64,000 bases of DNA from Butyrivibrio fibrisolvens 16/4 (GCA_000209815.1 FP929036.1:205907-269906); one strand, 5' to 3'; counted from the stretch's first letter, positions 39,966 to 51,128 are shown. A program made the numbers and translations. The notes: generated by a model not told the origin, from the sequence alone.

Positions 39966-41279
39966 TTAGTCATTTAAAAAGCCTTTGTAATTACGAACCA
40001 TCATCTGTGATTCTACCTGCTTAAGTGTCTCAACGATAACACCAACAATAATAATGATTGATGTACCACCGAATGAAACGCTTGCGCCAAGTAAACCATT
40101 AAAGACGAGTGGAAGTAATGCTACGATTGAAAGCCCAATAGCACCAATAAAAATGATGTGCTTCAGAATGCTTGTTAAGTAATCTGAAGTTGGCTTTCCT
40201 GGTCTAATACCAGGGATGAATCCGCCTGAGCGCTTAAGATTCTCAGCAATCTCAAGTGGATTGAAAGTAATCTCTGTGTAGAAATAAGCAAATCCAATGA
40301 TGAGAAGTACATATACAACTGCACCGATTGTATTTACCCAATTTCCAGGATTAAACCAGTTAGACTGATTCATAGCATTTAACACTTTACCCCAGAATCC
40401 CTGAACACCATTCTTATCGAATAACTGAACAAGCATTATTGGAGTCTGTAAAAGGGACTGTGCGAAGATAACTGGAATAACGCCTGCTGTATTAACCTTC
40501 ATAGGAATTACAGAAGAATTACCACCAACCTGTCTTCTTCCCTGTATTTTGTTGGAATACTGTACTGGGATACGTCTCTCTGCGCTCTGTAAGATAACAA
40601 CGAATACTACAAGAGCAACGATAATTGCTGCAATAATGATTCCAGCAAGTGTTGCCTTAGGCATTGTCTTACCTTTCATGAACTGCTCATAAAGCTTTGT
40701 TAAATCAGATGGGATACGGCTAATAATATTAATAGTAAGTACTATTGAAATACCATTTCCGATACCTCTTTCTGTAATTCTCTCACCAATCCACATAAGG
40801 ACAGCTGAACCAGCTGTAAGAGAAGCTACAACTAAAATAACATATAAAGGATTATAAGCAACAAGATATCCGCTTCTTCCAAATCCAATTGCCATTGCAA
40901 TAGATTCACCGAGTGCTAAGCCGATTGTAAGATAACGAGTAATCTGTGTCATCTTCTTTCTACCGGCTTCACCATCACGCTGCATCTCTTCTAATTTAGG
41001 AAATGCAATTGTAAGCAACTGCATAATAATTGAAGATGTGATGTATGGTGTAATGTTCAGCGCAAAAACTGACATTGCTGAAAAAGAACCACCAGTGATT
41101 GAATCAAAGAAATTCAATGCACTGTCACTATCCGCGAAGAGACTGCTAAAGGCACTACCATTGATGCCAGGCACTGGAAGCAAGCTTCCAAGCCTAACAA
41201 CAATAAGCATTAAAAATGTAAAACCAATTCGTCTTCTTAAATCTTTAATTTTAAAAGCATCGCGTAGTGTTTGAAGCAT
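39966..41279 (-). CDS. secY: Protein translocase subunit SecY
   Basis: Channel of the Sec translocon with ten membrane helices over 437 aa. Seen are RLGSLLPVPGI, SIIMQLLTIAFPKLEEMQRDG, GIGNGISIVL and FYTEITFNPLEIAENLKRSGGFIPGIRPG. Its start overlaps the rplO stop (TAATG). Confidence 0.97.
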   Translation of the reverse strand: MLQTLRDAFKIKDLRRRIGFTFLMLIVVRLGSLLPVPGINGSAFSSLFADSDSALNFFDSITGGSFSAMSVFALNITPYITSSIIMQLLTIAFPKLEEMQRDGEAGRKKMTQITRYLTIGLALGESIAMAIGFGRSGYLVAYNPLYVILVVASLTAGSAVLMWIGERITERGIGNGISIVLTINIISRIPSDLTKLYEQFMKGKTMPKATLAGIIIAAIIVALVVFVVILQSAERRIPVQYSNKIQGRRQVGGNSSVIPMKVNTAGVIPVIFAQSLLQTPIMLVQLFDKNGVQGFWGKVLNAMNQSNWFNPGNWVNTIGAVVYVLLIIGFAYFYTEITFNPLEIAENLKRSGGFIPGIRPGKPTSDYLTSILKHIIFIGAIGLSIVALLPLVFNGLLGASVSFGGTSIIIIVGVIVETLKQVESQMMVRNYKGFLND

Positions 41280-41722
41280 TAGATCACCTCTACAGTTCCG
41301 CCTAAAGCTTCAATCTTTTCCTTTGCGCTTGCGCTAAATGCATTAGCCTGAACGTTAAGCTTCTTTGTAAGCTCACCGCCGCCAAGGATCTTCACACCAT
41401 CACGAGGGTTCTTAATGATACCGCTCTCGATAAGTGTATCAACAGTTACAGTAGCACCATTATCAAATCTCTCTAAATAAGAAACATTGATACCAACGAT
41501 TTCCTTTGTATTTCTATTCTTGAAACCACGCTTAGGAAGACGTCTGTATAAAGGCATCTGTCCACCTTCGAATCCAAGTCTAATGCTTCCGCCAGAACGA
41601 GCCTTCTGTCCCTTATGACCCTTACCAGCAGTCTTGCCATTTCCTGAACCGTGACCACGGCCTCTTCTGAAATTATCGCTATGCTTTGAGCCTTCTGCTG
41701 GCTGTAAGTTAGATAAATCCAT
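41279..41722 (-). CDS. rplO: 50S ribosomal protein L15
   Basis: A 147-aa assembly protein. The N-terminal region is Gly-rich and basic ([20 protein letters not shown]), followed by [18 protein letters not shown]. Directly before secY. Confidence 0.97.
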   Translation of the reverse strand: MDLSNLQPAEGSKHSDNFRRGRGHGSGNGKTAGKGHKGQKARSGGSIRLGFEGGQMPLYRRLPKRGFKNRNTKEIVGINVSYLERFDNGATVTVDTLIESGIIKNPRDGVKILGGGELTKKLNVQANAFSASAKEKIEALGGTVEVI

Positions 41723-41739
41723 TATGGCACCTCCTTCTA

Positions 41740-41925
41740 TTAAATTTCTTCAACTTTTACTAAGTGATTGACCATTCTAAGCATTCCGCGAACGCTGTCG
41801 TTGTCAGGAAGCTCAACAGTCTTATTGACCTTTCTAAGGCCAAGTGCTTCTACAGTCTTCTTGTTCTTAGGAACAGCACCGATTGTAGACTTTACGAGTG
41901 TTACTCTTAACTTCTTCTCTGCCAT
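41740..41925 (-). CDS. rpmD: 50S ribosomal protein L30
   Basis: A 61-aa protein; reads [29 protein letters not shown], then [13 protein letters not shown] typical short bacterial L30. Confidence 0.96.
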   Translation of the reverse strand: MAEKKLRVTLVKSTIGAVPKNKKTVEALGLRKVNKTVELPDNDSVRGMLRMVNHLVKVEEI

Positions 41926-41939
41926 TTTAACTTTCCTCC

Positions 41940-42449
41940 TTAAGCAAGAATGTCTTCAACCTTCTTGCCACGAGCCTTAGCTACTTCTTCAGGTGACTTA
42001 AGAAGCTTAAGTCCTTCGATAGTAGCAAGAACAACGTTCTGCTTATTTGATGATCCAAGTGACTTTGTACGGATATTTCCGATACCTGCAAGCTCACATA
42101 CGGCACGTGCTGGACCACCAGCGATGATACCAGTACCTTCTGGAGCCTTCTTAAGAAGGACAGAAGCACCTGTGTGCTTACCCTGAATGTCATGTGTAAT
42201 ACTGTGGTTGTCATCAAGCTTAACTGTGATGAGCTTCTTCATTGCATCTTCCTTACCCTTGCGGATAGCTTCAGGAATTTCAGCTGCCTTGCCAAGTCCA
42301 GCGCCAACGTGTCCGTTCTTATCGCCTACTACAACAAGAGCTGTGAAACGCATGTTACGTCCACCCTTAACAACCTTTGTTACACGCTTAATTTCTACAA
42401 CCTGCTCAGTTAACTCTAACTGGCTAGCGTCAATGATTTCACGTTTCAT
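41940..42449 (-). CDS. rpsE: 30S ribosomal protein S5
   Basis: A 169-aa protein important for decoding accuracy. It reads [37 protein letters not shown] and [19 protein letters not shown]. Confidence 0.97.
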   Translation of the reverse strand: MKREIIDASQLELTEQVVEIKRVTKVVKGGRNMRFTALVVVGDKNGHVGAGLGKAAEIPEAIRKGKEDAMKKLITVKLDDNHSITHDIQGKHTGASVLLKKAPEGTGIIAGGPARAVCELAGIGNIRTKSLGSSNKQNVVLATIEGLKLLKSPEEVAKARGKKVEDILA

Positions 42450-42460
42450 GTGTTCTCCTC

Positions 42461-42829
42461 CTAGAATTCTAATCCAGCTTCTCTAGCTGCGTCTGCAAGA
42501 GCTGCAACCTTGCCGGCATAAATGTAACCACCTCTGTCGAATACGACTTCCTTGATTCCCTTTTCCTGTGCCTTCTTAGCAATAACTGTACCAAGCTTTG
42601 AAGCTGCTTCTACGTTATTTGTCTTAGCAAGATCTGCCTTAACGTCTGCGTCAAGAGTAGATGCTGAAACGAGTGTATTTCCACATGTATCATCAATAAC
42701 CTGAACATACATGTGATTGTTGCTTCTGAACACTGCTAAACGTGGTCTTTCTGCAGTACCGGCTAGAGTGTTACGAAGTCTTCTATGCTTTGTCTGGCGA
42801 ACTACTGATCTAGATTTCTTACTTACCAT
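42461..42829 (-). CDS. rplR: 50S ribosomal protein L18
   Basis: A 122-aa 5S rRNA-binding protein. It shows [18 protein letters not shown] and the C-terminal [23 protein letters not shown]. Confidence 0.97.
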   Translation of the reverse strand: MVSKKSRSVVRQTKHRRLRNTLAGTAERPRLAVFRSNNHMYVQVIDDTCGNTLVSASTLDADVKADLAKTNNVEAASKLGTVIAKKAQEKGIKEVVFDRGGYIYAGKVAALADAAREAGLEF

Positions 42830-42847
42830 TTTACATTCACTCCTTTA

Positions 42848-43387
42848 CTATTTCTTACCGGTCTTACCGACTTTACGTCTAATAACTTCATCAGAGTACT
42901 TAATACCCTTACCCTTATATGGCTCAGGTCTTCTCTTATCTCTGATGTTGGCAGCGTACTGACCAACTTTTTCCTTGTCGATACCCTTGATGATAATTTT
43001 ATTTCCGTCAACAGTTGACTCGATACCCTCTGGATCTTCCATCTCTACTGGGTGTGAGTAACCAAGGTTAAGAGTAAGCTTCTTACCAGCCTTAGATGCT
43101 CTGTAACCTACACCGTTAACCTCAAGAGTCTTCTCATAGCCATCTGTAACACCAACAACCATGTTGTTGATAAGTGTTCTTGTAAGACCATGTAAAGACT
43201 TCATCTTCTTTAAATCATTAGGTCTAGTAACAACAACTTCTGCACCCTCGAGCTTAATATCCATCTCTGATGGAAGTGTTCTCTCAAGAGTACCCTTAGG
43301 ACCTTTTACAGTCACATGATTATTTTCTGCAATCTCAACTGTAACTCCAGCTGGAACTGCGATTGGCATTCTTCCTATACGTGACAT
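42848..43387 (-). CDS. rplF: 50S ribosomal protein L6
   Basis: A 179-aa protein near the factor-binding site. It reads [19 protein letters not shown] and ends [19 protein letters not shown], the conserved C-terminal signature. Confidence 0.97.
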   Translation of the reverse strand: MSRIGRMPIAVPAGVTVEIAENNHVTVKGPKGTLERTLPSEMDIKLEGAEVVVTRPNDLKKMKSLHGLTRTLINNMVVGVTDGYEKTLEVNGVGYRASKAGKKLTLNLGYSHPVEMEDPEGIESTVDGNKIIIKGIDKEKVGQYAANIRDKRRPEPYKGKGIKYSDEVIRRKVGKTGKK

Positions 43388-43416
43388 GCCCGTACCTCCT
43401 TAAATATACTGTATGT

Positions 43417-43433
43417 CCGGCTTCTATAGCCGG
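43417..43433 (-). other. Hairpin between rpsH and rplF
   Basis: CCGGCT and AGCCGG form a 6-bp GC-rich stem with a 5-nt loop in a 90-base gap inside the spc part of the operon, one of the larger gaps there. Could be an S8-type regulatory target; not shown. Confidence 0.4.
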
Positions 43434-43475
43434 GTTATACTTTTGGGTAATTAGTTACTTATTGTTTGGAAATGA

Positions 43476-43877
43476 TTACCAAACATATGCAAGAACTTCG
43501 CCACCAACCTGAAGCTTACGAGCTTCCTTATCTGTGATGATGCCCTTGTTTGTTGAAAGGATAGCGATACCAAGTCCACCTAAAACGTATGGGATATCGT
43601 CCTTACCAGCATAAATACGAAGACCTGGCTTAGAGATTCTCTTAATACCAGAAATAATCTTCTCGTTCTTGTTTGCACCGTACTTTAATGTAACACGGAT
43701 ATCCTTGAAGTTACCATTATCAACGATGTCGTACTTTGTGATAAATCCTTCATCAACAAGAATGTCTGCAATTGCAAGCTTCATCTTTGATGCAGGAATA
43801 TCTACTGTATCATGTTTTGCAGTGTTTGCATTACGGATTCTTGTAAGCATATCTGCTATTGGATCACTCATATTCAT
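43476..43877 (-). CDS. rpsH: 30S ribosomal protein S8
   Basis: A 133-aa protein that binds 16S rRNA directly and represses the spc operon in E. coli. It shows [23 protein letters not shown] and the C-terminal [18 protein letters not shown]. Confidence 0.97.
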   Translation of the reverse strand: MNMSDPIADMLTRIRNANTAKHDTVDIPASKMKLAIADILVDEGFITKYDIVDNGNFKDIRVTLKYGANKNEKIISGIKRISKPGLRIYAGKDDIPYVLGGLGIAILSTNKGIITDKEARKLQVGGEVLAYVW

Positions 43878-43918
43878 GATGCAAATTTCCTCCTAATTTT
43901 CAATCTGTGCTCGTTATC

Positions 43919-44104
43919 TTACCATGAAGCTTTCTTAACGCCTGGGATCTGTCCCTTGTAAGCTAACTCACGGAAACATACTCTACAAATACCATACTTT
44001 CTAAGGTATGCATGTGGACGACCGCAGATTTTGCAGCGGCTATATTCCTGTGTAGAGAACTTAGCTGCGCGCTGCTGCTTTACTTTCATTGACTTCTTTG
44101 CCAT
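43919..44104 (-). CDS. rpsZ: 30S ribosomal protein S14, zinc type
   Basis: A 61-aa type Z S14 with all four zinc Cys (CKICGRPH...CRVCFRE). Start ATG 44104 follows AGGAGG; longer upstream frames lack a ribosome site. The zinc-free paralogue is not in the window. Confidence 0.96.
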   Translation of the reverse strand: MAKKSMKVKQQRAAKFSTQEYSRCKICGRPHAYLRKYGICRVCFRELAYKGQIPGVKKASW

Positions 44105-44114
44105 AACTTTCCTC

Positions 44115-44660
44115 CTATGCTTCCTTAGCGAAAGGCATGTTGAATAAACGAAGTAATTCTCTTGCCTCTTCATCTGTCTTAGCTGTAGTTACGAAGATGA
44201 TATCCATACCACGAGTCTTGTCGATCTTATCGTACTCGATTTCTGGGAAGATAATCTGCTCCTTGATACCAAGTGCATAGTTACCTCTACCATCGAAGGA
44301 ATTAGGATTTACACCTCTAAAGTCACGTACACGTGGGAGTGCAAGATTGATGAGACGATCTGCGAACTCATACATCTTTTCTCCACGAAGTGTAGTCTTA
44401 CATCCGATTGCCATACCTTCACGAATCTTGAAGTTAGCAACAGAATTCTTAGCCTTTGTTGTAACAGCTTTCTGGCCTGTAATCTTTTCCATATCATTAA
44501 CTGCAGACTCAAGAAGCTTTGCGTTGTCCTTTGCTTCGCCAACACCCATGTTGACAACGATCTTTTCGATCTTAGGAACTTCCATAATATTCTTGTATCC
44601 AAACTTCTCTACCATTGCTGGTACGATCTCATTAAGATACTGATCTTTTAATCTACTCAA
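44115..44660 (-). CDS. rplE: 50S ribosomal protein L5
   Basis: A 181-aa 5S rRNA-binding protein. It reads [45 protein letters not shown], and ends [19 protein letters not shown]. Confidence 0.97.
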   Translation of the reverse strand: MSRLKDQYLNEIVPAMVEKFGYKNIMEVPKIEKIVVNMGVGEAKDNAKLLESAVNDMEKITGQKAVTTKAKNSVANFKIREGMAIGCKTTLRGEKMYEFADRLINLALPRVRDFRGVNPNSFDGRGNYALGIKEQIIFPEIEYDKIDKTRGMDIIFVTTAKTDEEARELLRLFNMPFAKEA

Positions 44661-44682
44661 CGAACTGTTCTCCTTTCTTCAA

Positions 44683-44994
44683 TTAGTCAATCACTTCGCC
44701 AGTCTTCTTAGCGAAACGGACTTTCTTATCTCCGTCCATCTTGAAGCCAACGCGTGTAGGCTGACCGTTATGAAGTAACATAACATTTGAAGCATCGATA
44801 GGAGCTTCCTGCTCGATGATACCGCCTGCCTGGTTAGCCATGCTAGGCTTAACATGACGCTTAACCATGTTAACACCTTCAACTGTAACGGTGTTATTCT
44901 TCTTATCTACTGCGATAACCTTACCTTCGTTGTTAACATCGCCACCAGCGATGACACGAACTGTATCGCCCTTTTTAATTTTCATTGTTGCCAT
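44683..44994 (-). CDS. rplX: 50S ribosomal protein L24
   Basis: A 103-aa KOW-domain assembly initiator. It reads IKKGDTVRVIAGGDVNNEGKV, then EGVNMVKRHVKPS. Confidence 0.97.
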   Translation of the reverse strand: MATMKIKKGDTVRVIAGGDVNNEGKVIAVDKKNNTVTVEGVNMVKRHVKPSMANQAGGIIEQEAPIDASNVMLLHNGQPTRVGFKMDGDKKVRFAKKTGEVID

Positions 44995-45006
44995 TCGTTC
45001 TTCCTC

Positions 45007-45375
45007 CTACAATACTTCTGGAGCGAGAGAAACAATCTTCATGAACTGCTTCTCACGAAGCTCTCTAGCTACAGGTCCAAAAATACGAGTTCCTCTTGGA
45101 GTCTTGTCATCTTTGATGATGACTGCAGCATTTTCATCAAACTTGATATAAGAACCATCTTTACGACGGGCACCCTTTACTGAACGAACAACTACTGCCT
45201 TAACAACGTCACCCTTCTTTACAACGCCACCTGGTGTTGCATCTTTAACGGTAGCAGTAATTACGTCGCCAATGTTGGCATATCTTCTTGTAGATCCACC
45301 CATAACACGGATAACAAGGATTTCCTTGGCACCTGTATTATCAGCTACCTTTAATCTACTTTCCTGTTGTACCAT
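45007..45375 (-). CDS. rplN: 50S ribosomal protein L14
   Basis: A 122-aa protein at the subunit interface. It reads [20 protein letters not shown] and [14 protein letters not shown]. Confidence 0.97.
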   Translation of the reverse strand: MVQQESRLKVADNTGAKEILVIRVMGGSTRRYANIGDVITATVKDATPGGVVKKGDVVKAVVVRSVKGARRKDGSYIKFDENAAVIIKDDKTPRGTRIFGPVARELREKQFMKIVSLAPEVL

Positions 45376-45393
45376 TATAGTAGCCTCCTTTAA

Positions 45394-45648
45394 TTATTTT
45401 GCTCTCTCGATTACTTCAACGAGTCTCCATCTCTTATCCTTAGAGAGTGGTCTTGTCTCCATAACCTTTACTGTATCACCGATGTGAGCATCGCCGTTCT
45501 CATCGTGTGCCTTAAGCTTATATGTCTTCTTAACGATCTTGTTGTAAAGTGGATGTTTTACGTTATCACGGATTGCAACAACGATTGTCTTATCCATCTT
45601 GTCGCTTACAACAACACCTGTACGTGTTTTTCTTAAGTTTCTTTCCAC
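45394..45648 (-). CDS. rpsQ: 30S ribosomal protein S17
   Basis: An 84-aa OB-fold protein. It reads [17 protein letters not shown] and [20 protein letters not shown]. Confidence 0.97.
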   Translation of the reverse strand: MERNLRKTRTGVVVSDKMDKTIVVAIRDNVKHPLYNKIVKKTYKLKAHDENGDAHIGDTVKVMETRPLSKDKRWRLVEVIERAK

Positions 45649-45689
45649 GTTTTTGATCTCCTTTCAAATAATTAAGATTCGTAAGTTTA

Positions 45690-45896
45690 CTATGCGTTCT
45701 TCTCAGCTTCTGTGATAACAGTCTGAATACGAGCGATGTTACGACGAACTTCGCGAATTCTTGCTGTGTTATCTAACTGGTTAGTAGCATTCTGGAATCT
45801 TAAGTTGAAAAGTTCTTTCTTAGCTTCTACGAGCTGAGCATTAAGCTCTGCTACTGAAGTGTTCTTTAAATCTTCTACGTACTTTGTATTCTTCAT
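45690..45896 (-). CDS. rpmC: 50S ribosomal protein L29
   Basis: A 68-aa helical protein at the tunnel exit. It reads [22 protein letters not shown]. Its start overlaps the rplP stop by one base. Confidence 0.97.
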   Translation of the reverse strand: MKNTKYVEDLKNTSVAELNAQLVEAKKELFNLRFQNATNQLDNTARIREVRRNIARIQTVITEAEKNA

Positions 45897-46324
45897 TATG
45901 CTTCACCGCCTTCTAAATCCTCACGGGAAACTATCTTGCACTTGCAAGGAAGTTTATGTGTAGCGAGACGAAGTGCTTCTCTAGCAACTTCCTCAGATAC
46001 TCCTGAGATCTCGAATAATACACGGCCCGGCTTAACAACAGCTACCCAATATTCAAGTGTACCCTTTCCTGAACCCATTCGAGTTTCAGCAGGCTTTGCT
46101 GTAACTGGCTTGTCTGGGAAAATCTTGATCCAAACCTTACCACCACGCTTAATGTAACGTGTCATAGCGATACGAGCTGCCTCGATCTGATTAGACTTGA
46201 TCCAAGCTGGCTCCATTGCAACGATACCATACTCACCGTATGCAATCTTATTTCCTCTTGAAGCTTTTCCAGCCATGTTTCCACGGAACTGCTTTCTATG
46301 CTTCGCTCTCTTTGGCATTAACAT
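45896..46324 (-). CDS. rplP: 50S ribosomal protein L16
   Basis: A 142-aa protein contacting tRNA. It reads [19 protein letters not shown] and ends [17 protein letters not shown]. Start ATG 46324 is set by homology and by the AGGAGG inside the rpsC end; longer frames are not native. Confidence 0.96.
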   Translation of the reverse strand: MLMPKRAKHRKQFRGNMAGKASRGNKIAYGEYGIVAMEPAWIKSNQIEAARIAMTRYIKRGGKVWIKIFPDKPVTAKPAETRMGSGKGTLEYWVAVVKPGRVLFEISGVSEEVAREALRLATHKLPCKCKIVSREDLEGGEA

Positions 46325-46325
46325 A

Positions 46326-46988
46326 TTATTCGGCTCCTCCTTCCACATTCTTCTTCTTTGAAGGAAGTACTTCACCCTTATAGATCCATACCTTTACACC
46401 AACCTTACCATAAGTAGTGTCAGCCTCAGCGAATCCATAATCAATATCAGCACGAAGTGTCTGAAGTGGAATAGTACCTTCATTGTAAGACTCTGAACGA
46501 GCCATATCAGCACCACCAAGACGTCCTGAACAGCTTGTCTTGATACCCTTGATACCTGTCTTCATAGCACGACCCATGCAAGACTTCATAGCTCTACGGA
46601 ATGATACACGGTTCTCAAGCTGGCCAGCGATGTTCTCAGCAACGAGCTGTGCATCACGATCTGGTCTCTTGATTTCCTTGATATCAACAACAAGCTTATC
46701 GCTTGTCTGCTTCTGGAGCTCTGTCTTAATCTTGTCGATCTCAGCGCCGCCCTTACCGATAACAACGCCTGGCTTTGCTGTATAAACAGTAACCTTTACT
46801 CTACCAGCAGCACGCTCGATTTCAATCTTAGAAACGCCTGCAGCGTAAAGCTTCTTCTTAAGAAATTTTCTGATATTATAGTCTTCAACTAAGTAGTCTG
46901 AGAAGTTCTCGCCCTCAGCATACCACTTAGAATCCCAGTCCTTAATAACACCGACTCTTAAGCCATGAGGATTAACTTTCTGTCCCAT
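46326..46988 (-). CDS. rpsC: 30S ribosomal protein S3
   Basis: A 220-aa KH-domain protein at the mRNA entry. It reads [32 protein letters not shown] and [18 protein letters not shown]. Confidence 0.97.
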   Translation of the reverse strand: MGQKVNPHGLRVGVIKDWDSKWYAEGENFSDYLVEDYNIRKFLKKKLYAAGVSKIEIERAAGRVKVTVYTAKPGVVIGKGGAEIDKIKTELQKQTSDKLVVDIKEIKRPDRDAQLVAENIAGQLENRVSFRRAMKSCMGRAMKTGIKGIKTSCSGRLGGADMARSESYNEGTIPLQTLRADIDYGFAEADTTYGKVGVKVWIYKGEVLPSKKKNVEGGAE

Positions 46989-46999
46989 GTTTTGCCTCC

Positions 47000-47389
47000 T
47001 TAATTTTTCTGATCAAGCACGATTGTAAGGTGGCTCATTCTCTTCTCGATTCTGTAAGCTCTACCCTGTGCTCTTGGTCTAATTCTCTTCATTGTAGGTC
47101 CCTTATTTGCATAGCACTCAGCTACTACAAGGTCCTTACGATCTAAGCCGTTATTGTTCTCAGCGTTTGCAATAGCAGACTTAAGTAATTTCTCTATAAC
47201 ACTTGAAGCGTATCTTGGATTGTACATTACGATAGCAAGAGCTGTATCAACATCCTTACCACGAATGGCATCAAGTACGAAACAAGCCTTCTGAACTGAC
47301 ATTCTAGCATAAGATAACTTTGCTGAAGGTCTTGTATCCTTTACATCGTTTCTCTCACGTTTAATTTGAGATCTATGTCCCTTAGCCAT
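47000..47389 (-). CDS. rplV: 50S ribosomal protein L22
   Basis: A 129-aa tunnel protein. It reads [18 protein letters not shown] and [21 protein letters not shown], the conserved beta-hairpin region. Confidence 0.97.
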   Translation of the reverse strand: MAKGHRSQIKRERNDVKDTRPSAKLSYARMSVQKACFVLDAIRGKDVDTALAIVMYNPRYASSVIEKLLKSAIANAENNNGLDRKDLVVAECYANKGPTMKRIRPRAQGRAYRIEKRMSHLTIVLDQKN

Positions 47390-47411
47390 GATTAAAACTC
47401 CTTTCTGTTAA

Positions 47412-47692
47412 TTAGCGTACCTTTGACTTCTTTTCGTCCTTGCCGTGACCTCTATAGGTTCTAGTAGCAACGAACTCACCAAGCTTGTGTCCAACCATGT
47501 CTTCTGTAACATATACTGGAACATGCTTTCTTCCGTCATGTACTGCAATTGTATGTCCAACCATCTGTGGGAAGATTGTAGAACGACGTGACCATGTCTT
47601 GATAACTGACTTGTCGCCGCTAGCGTTCATAGCATCAACCTTCTTTAATAAGCTTGCATCAGCAAATGGTCCTTTTTTAATGAACGTGCCAT
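47412..47692 (-). CDS. rpsS: 30S ribosomal protein S19 (N-terminal frameshift in this sequence)
   Basis: A 93-aa head protein. From ATG 47692, after AAGGAGG, it reads MARSLKK; one A added to the run at 47673-47678 continues [15 protein letters not shown], the correct S19 N-terminus. As given, the frame reads a false upstream extension. Later signatures are [25 protein letters not shown]. Confidence 0.96.
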
Positions 47693-47703
47693 GTGTATCC
47701 TCC

Positions 47704-48546
47704 TTATTTGATTGCTCTACCATCGCGTCTTCTTACGATGAGCTTGTTAGACTGCTTGTGCTTCTTTCTTGTCTTGAGACCAAGAGCTGGCTTGCCCCAA
47801 GGTGTGCATGGACCTGGACGTCCGATAGGAGCGCGGCCCTCACCACCACCGTGTGGATGGTCATTAGGGTTCATAACAGAACCACGAACTGTAGGTCTGA
47901 TACCCATATGTCTCTTACGACCAGCTTTACCGATCTTAACAAGGTTGTGATCACCGTTACCGATTACACCGATAGATGCGCGGCAGTTAAGAGGTACCAT
48001 TCTCATTTCGCCTGAAGGAAGACGAAGTGTAGCATACTTTCCTTCTTTAGCCATGAGCTGAGCTGAGTTACCAGCTGAACGAACGAGCTGTCCGCCACGA
48101 CCTGGATAAAGCTCAATATTGTGAATAAGAGTACCAACTGGAATCTTCTCAAGTGGTAAGCAGTTACCAACTCTAACTTCAGCGTCAGCACCGTTCATAA
48201 CTGTCATGCCGTCTGTAAGACCAGCTGGAGCAAGGATGTAAGCCTTCTCGCCGTCTGCGTAGCAGATAAGAGCGATGTTAGCTGTTCTGTTTGGATCGTA
48301 CTCGATACCAATAACCTTTGCAGGAATTCCATCCTTATTTCTCTTAAAATCGATAAGTCTATATTTCTGTCTATTACCGCCACCGTGATGTCTTACGGTA
48401 ATCTTACCCTGATTGTTACGACCAGCGTGCTTCTTAAGTGAAACAGTAAGTGACTTCTCTGGAGAGTTCTTTGTGATCTCTGAGAAATCTGAACCAGTCA
48501 TATTTCTTCTCGAAGGTGTATATGGGTTATATGTCTTAATTCCCAT
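47704..48546 (-). CDS. rplB: 50S ribosomal protein L2
   Basis: A 280-aa protein essential for peptidyl transfer. It reads [21 protein letters not shown], then [19 protein letters not shown] and [20 protein letters not shown] with the critical His. Confidence 0.98.
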   Translation of the reverse strand: MGIKTYNPYTPSRRNMTGSDFSEITKNSPEKSLTVSLKKHAGRNNQGKITVRHHGGGNRQKYRLIDFKRNKDGIPAKVIGIEYDPNRTANIALICYADGEKAYILAPAGLTDGMTVMNGADAEVRVGNCLPLEKIPVGTLIHNIELYPGRGGQLVRSAGNSAQLMAKEGKYATLRLPSGEMRMVPLNCRASIGVIGNGDHNLVKIGKAGRKRHMGIRPTVRGSVMNPNDHPHGGGEGRAPIGRPGPCTPWGKPALGLKTRKKHKQSNKLIVRRRDGRAIK

Positions 48547-48632
48547 TTTGTTTCTCCTTTCAAAAACTCGTTTATTGTCGTGCTCGACTGCACATAAAAT
48601 TAATTAACTCTAGTCTACAAAAGACCTAAATC

Positions 48633-48932
48633 TTAAAGACCTGAGAAAATCTCGATATCTTTGCTATCAGCTGTAAGCTGTACGATAGCTTTCTTTGTCT
48701 TTGCTGTCTTACCAAATGTCATTCCACGTCTCTTTGTCTTGCCATCAGCGTTCATTGTGTTAACTGATGCAACCTTTACTCCGTCGAACATCTTCTCAAC
48801 AGCTTCCTTAATCATAGTCTTGTTAGCTTCTGGATGAACAAGGAATGTATACTTCTTCTCAGCCATAGCGTTCATAGACTTCTCTGTGATTACAGGCTTA
48901 AGGATTACGTCATAATACTGTACGTTTGCCAT
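48633..48932 (-). CDS. rplW: 50S ribosomal protein L23
   Basis: A 99-aa exit-site protein, docking SRP and trigger factor. It reads [22 protein letters not shown] and [16 protein letters not shown]. Start overlaps the rplD stop by one base. Confidence 0.97.
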   Translation of the reverse strand: MANVQYYDVILKPVITEKSMNAMAEKKYTFLVHPEANKTMIKEAVEKMFDGVKVASVNTMNADGKTKRRGMTFGKTAKTKKAIVQLTADSKDIEIFSGL

Positions 48933-49552
48933 TATGCATACACCTCCTGAATCTGATCAACAGCAGCCTTTGTTACAACTACTGTGTTGTACTTAAGGAT
49001 GTCATATACGTTGATTGTGTTTGTAAGAGCTGTCTTAACTGTAGGAATGTTCTTTGCAGACATAACTACGTTCTGATCGTTTGTATCAAGAACTACGAGA
49101 GCCTTCTCAACGTTAAGGTTTGTAAGAACCTTTGCGAAATCCTTTGTCTTAATAGAATCAAGCTTAAGCTCGTCAACAACGATGAACTTGTTCTCGTTAA
49201 CTACTGAAGTAAGTGCAGACTTAAGAGCTGCTCTCTTTTCCTTCTTGTTAAGCTTGAATGAATAATCTCTTGGAGTTGGTGCGAATACTACGCCACCACC
49301 TGTCCACTGTGGAGATCTTGTAGAACCCTGTCTTGCATGACCTGTTCCCTTCTGTCTCCAAGGTTTTCTACCACCACCAGAAACCTCAGAACGAGTCTTA
49401 GCCTTCTGTGTTCCCTGACGGTTATTTGCAAGCTGCTGGACAACTGCCATGTGCACTAAGTGCTCATTAATCTCAACTGCGAAGATGCTATCGTTAAGAT
49501 CCATGCTGCCAACTTCTTTGCCTTCCATATTAAATACGGATACTTTAGCCAT
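48932..49552 (-). CDS. rplD: 50S ribosomal protein L4
   Basis: A 206-aa protein with an internal loop lining the tunnel. It reads [24 protein letters not shown], then [20 protein letters not shown]4 represses the S10 operon in E. coli. Confidence 0.97.
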   Translation of the reverse strand: MAKVSVFNMEGKEVGSMDLNDSIFAVEINEHLVHMAVVQQLANNRQGTQKAKTRSEVSGGGRKPWRQKGTGHARQGSTRSPQWTGGGVVFAPTPRDYSFKLNKKEKRAALKSALTSVVNENKFIVVDELKLDSIKTKDFAKVLTNLNVEKALVVLDTNDQNVVMSAKNIPTVKTALTNTINVYDILKYNTVVVTKAAVDQIQEVYA

Positions 49553-49581
49553 TGCTAAGTTCCTCCTTTCCTATCGTAAGA

Positions 49582-50265
49582 TTACTTTCCTGCTTTAACT
49601 GACTCTTTGATTGTTACAAGAGACTTCTTTGGTCCTGGAACAGCACCCTTTACTAAAAGCAGATTGTTTTCAACGTCAACACGTACAATCTCAAGATTCT
49701 GGATTGTAACTCTTGTTCCGCCCATCTGACCAGGCATACCCTTGCCCTTGAATACACGGCTAGGTGAAGAACAAGCGCCGTTTGAACCCTGATGTCTGTG
49801 GAACTTAGAACCGTGAGCCATAGGTCCTCTGTGCTGACCTAATCTCTTGATAGCACCCTGGAATCCCTTGCCCTTTGATGTTGCTGTAGCGTCAACCTTG
49901 TCGCCAGCCTCAAAGATATCAGCCTTGATTTCCTGAGCGAGTGCGTAATCTGCACAATTATCAAATCTGAACTCTCTAACAAATCTCTTTGGCTCAACAC
50001 CAGCCTTATCGAAGTGACCCTTCTCTGGCTTGTTTACGCCATTGCGATGAATGATTTCTTTGCGTCCGTTAGCATCCTTATTAACAAGCTTAACCTTCTT
50101 GTCAACAAAGCCTACCTGAACTGCATCGTAACCGTCGTTCTCTACTGTCTTGATCTGTGTAACAACACAAGGACCAGCAGAAAGTACAGTTACAGGAATA
50201 AGCTCGCCGCCTTCATTGAAGACCTGAGTCATTCCGACCTTTGTAGCTAAAATAGCTTTCTTCAT
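49582..50265 (-). CDS. rplC: 50S ribosomal protein L3
   Basis: A 227-aa protein starting large-subunit assembly. It reads [44 protein letters not shown] and [11 protein letters not shown]. Start ATG 50265 follows GGAGG; the ATG five codons earlier lies within that ribosome site. Confidence 0.97.
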   Translation of the reverse strand: MKKAILATKVGMTQVFNEGGELIPVTVLSAGPCVVTQIKTVENDGYDAVQVGFVDKKVKLVNKDANGRKEIIHRNGVNKPEKGHFDKAGVEPKRFVREFRFDNCADYALAQEIKADIFEAGDKVDATATSKGKGFQGAIKRLGQHRGPMAHGSKFHRHQGSNGACSSPSRVFKGKGMPGQMGGTRVTIQNLEIVRVDVENNLLLVKGAVPGPKKSLVTIKESVKAGK

Positions 50266-50280
50266 TTTTCTTACCTCCAT

Positions 50281-50434
50281 TTTCTACAGCGGAACGCTTC
50301 TTGCCCAACTTATTTATCGGGGTAGCGGAACCGTTCATCCTAGAACAGTGTCATATAAGTGGAACTAGATAAGAAATCTAAGTTGCTTCTATATAAAACC
50401 ATCTTGGATGTTAACTAAAATTGGTTGAACTCAA
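50281..50434 (-). other. Intercistronic leader between rpsJ and rplC
   Basis: About 150 bases without coding potential, unusually long for this operon, with partial complementarities (AGCGTTCCGCT and GGTTCCGCTACC). It may regulate rplC onwards. No known motif was recognised. Confidence 0.4.
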
Positions 50435-50746
50435 TTATTTGTTCTTGATGCTGATTTCAACACCTGCTGGCATCTCTAACTTAGAAAGCGCCTCAACAGT
50501 CTTCTGTGTTGGATCGATGACATCAATCAATCTCTTATGAGTTCTCTGCTCGAACTGCTCACGAGAGTCCTTGTACTTATGTACGGCTCTAAGAATTGTA
50601 ACAACTTCCTTCTTTGTTGGAAGAGGTACTGGACCACTAACCTGTGCTCCGTTCTTCTTAACAGTCTCGATGATTTTCTTGGCAGATGAATCTACTAACT
50701 CATGATCATAAGCCTTGAGTGTGATTCTCATAACTTGATTTGCCAT
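50435..50746 (-). CDS. rpsJ: 30S ribosomal protein S10 (NusE)
   Basis: A 103-aa ribosomal protein that also works with NusB in antitermination. It reads [35 protein letters not shown] and [17 protein letters not shown]. First gene of the S10 operon after a long leader. Confidence 0.97.
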   Translation of the reverse strand: MANQVMRITLKAYDHELVDSSAKKIIETVKKNGAQVSGPVPLPTKKEVVTILRAVHKYKDSREQFEQRTHKRLIDVIDPTQKTVEALSKLEMPAGVEISIKNK

Positions 50747-51000
50747 AAAAAAGTCTCCTCCTTTTTCGTTTTTCTGACTTCTGAAAAATCGAACAAGTGG
50801 CGACTGTACACTTACCCGTGTGTATCATGGTTTAAAACTCAAAGTTCGAACCAAGTTCTCACACGTCGTCTCCGCGAATGCGGACGGTTTTCTGTTGTAC
50901 AGTGACTTGTCGTCAGTTTCCTAACTTGACATTCGCTCCACGGAAAACCAACCTGAGTAACTAGGTTGCAACCTCACGCTTCATAGCTATCATGTCACAG
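50747..51000 (-). ncRNA. Structured leader of the S10 operon
   Basis: About 250 nt from the mapped promoter to rpsJ. Pairings on the minus-strand RNA include ACTGTACA/TGTACAGT closing a branched domain, TCCGC-ATT-CGCGGA within it, GTGTG/CACAC, and TTTTTC/GAAAAA right before the ribosome site. The last stem could expose or hide the start region. Ribosomal leaders in E. coli bind L4; that function here is inferred. Confidence 0.65.
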
Positions 51001-51008
51001 CAAGTTAT

Positions 51009-51037
51009 AATATACACGTCAGTGGGGGTATATGCAA
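51009..51037 (-). promoter_or_regulatory. Promoter of the S10-spc-alpha operon
   Basis: TTGCAT (51032-51037), 17-base spacer, TATATT (51009-51014) on the minus strand. Transcription would begin near 51000. Confidence 0.8.
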
Positions 51038-51088
51038 GAAAAAGATGAAAATAATTGTATTTTATTAAGTACAATTTTAAGAACTACT

Positions 51089-51119
51089 AAATCTAGTGGT
51101 AGAACTAGATTTTTTAATC
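51089..51119 (+). other. Mutually exclusive hairpins upstream of the methyltransferase
   Basis: AATCTAGT-GGTAGA-ACTAGATT followed by T residues looks like a plus-strand terminator, but no gene precedes it. CTAGATT-TTTT-AATCTAG overlaps its 3' arm and would compete. Function unknown. Confidence 0.4.
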
Positions 51120-51128
51120 TAGAAATCA

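Noticed and set aside
44854-45183. Plus-strand frames opposite rplX and rplN
   Set aside because: Shadows of ribosomal genes, low-complexity translation, no start signals.
47485-48015. Plus-strand 176-codon frame opposite rpsS and rplB
   Set aside because: It is antisense to highly conserved ribosomal genes and shows no recognisable protein features or ribosome site.
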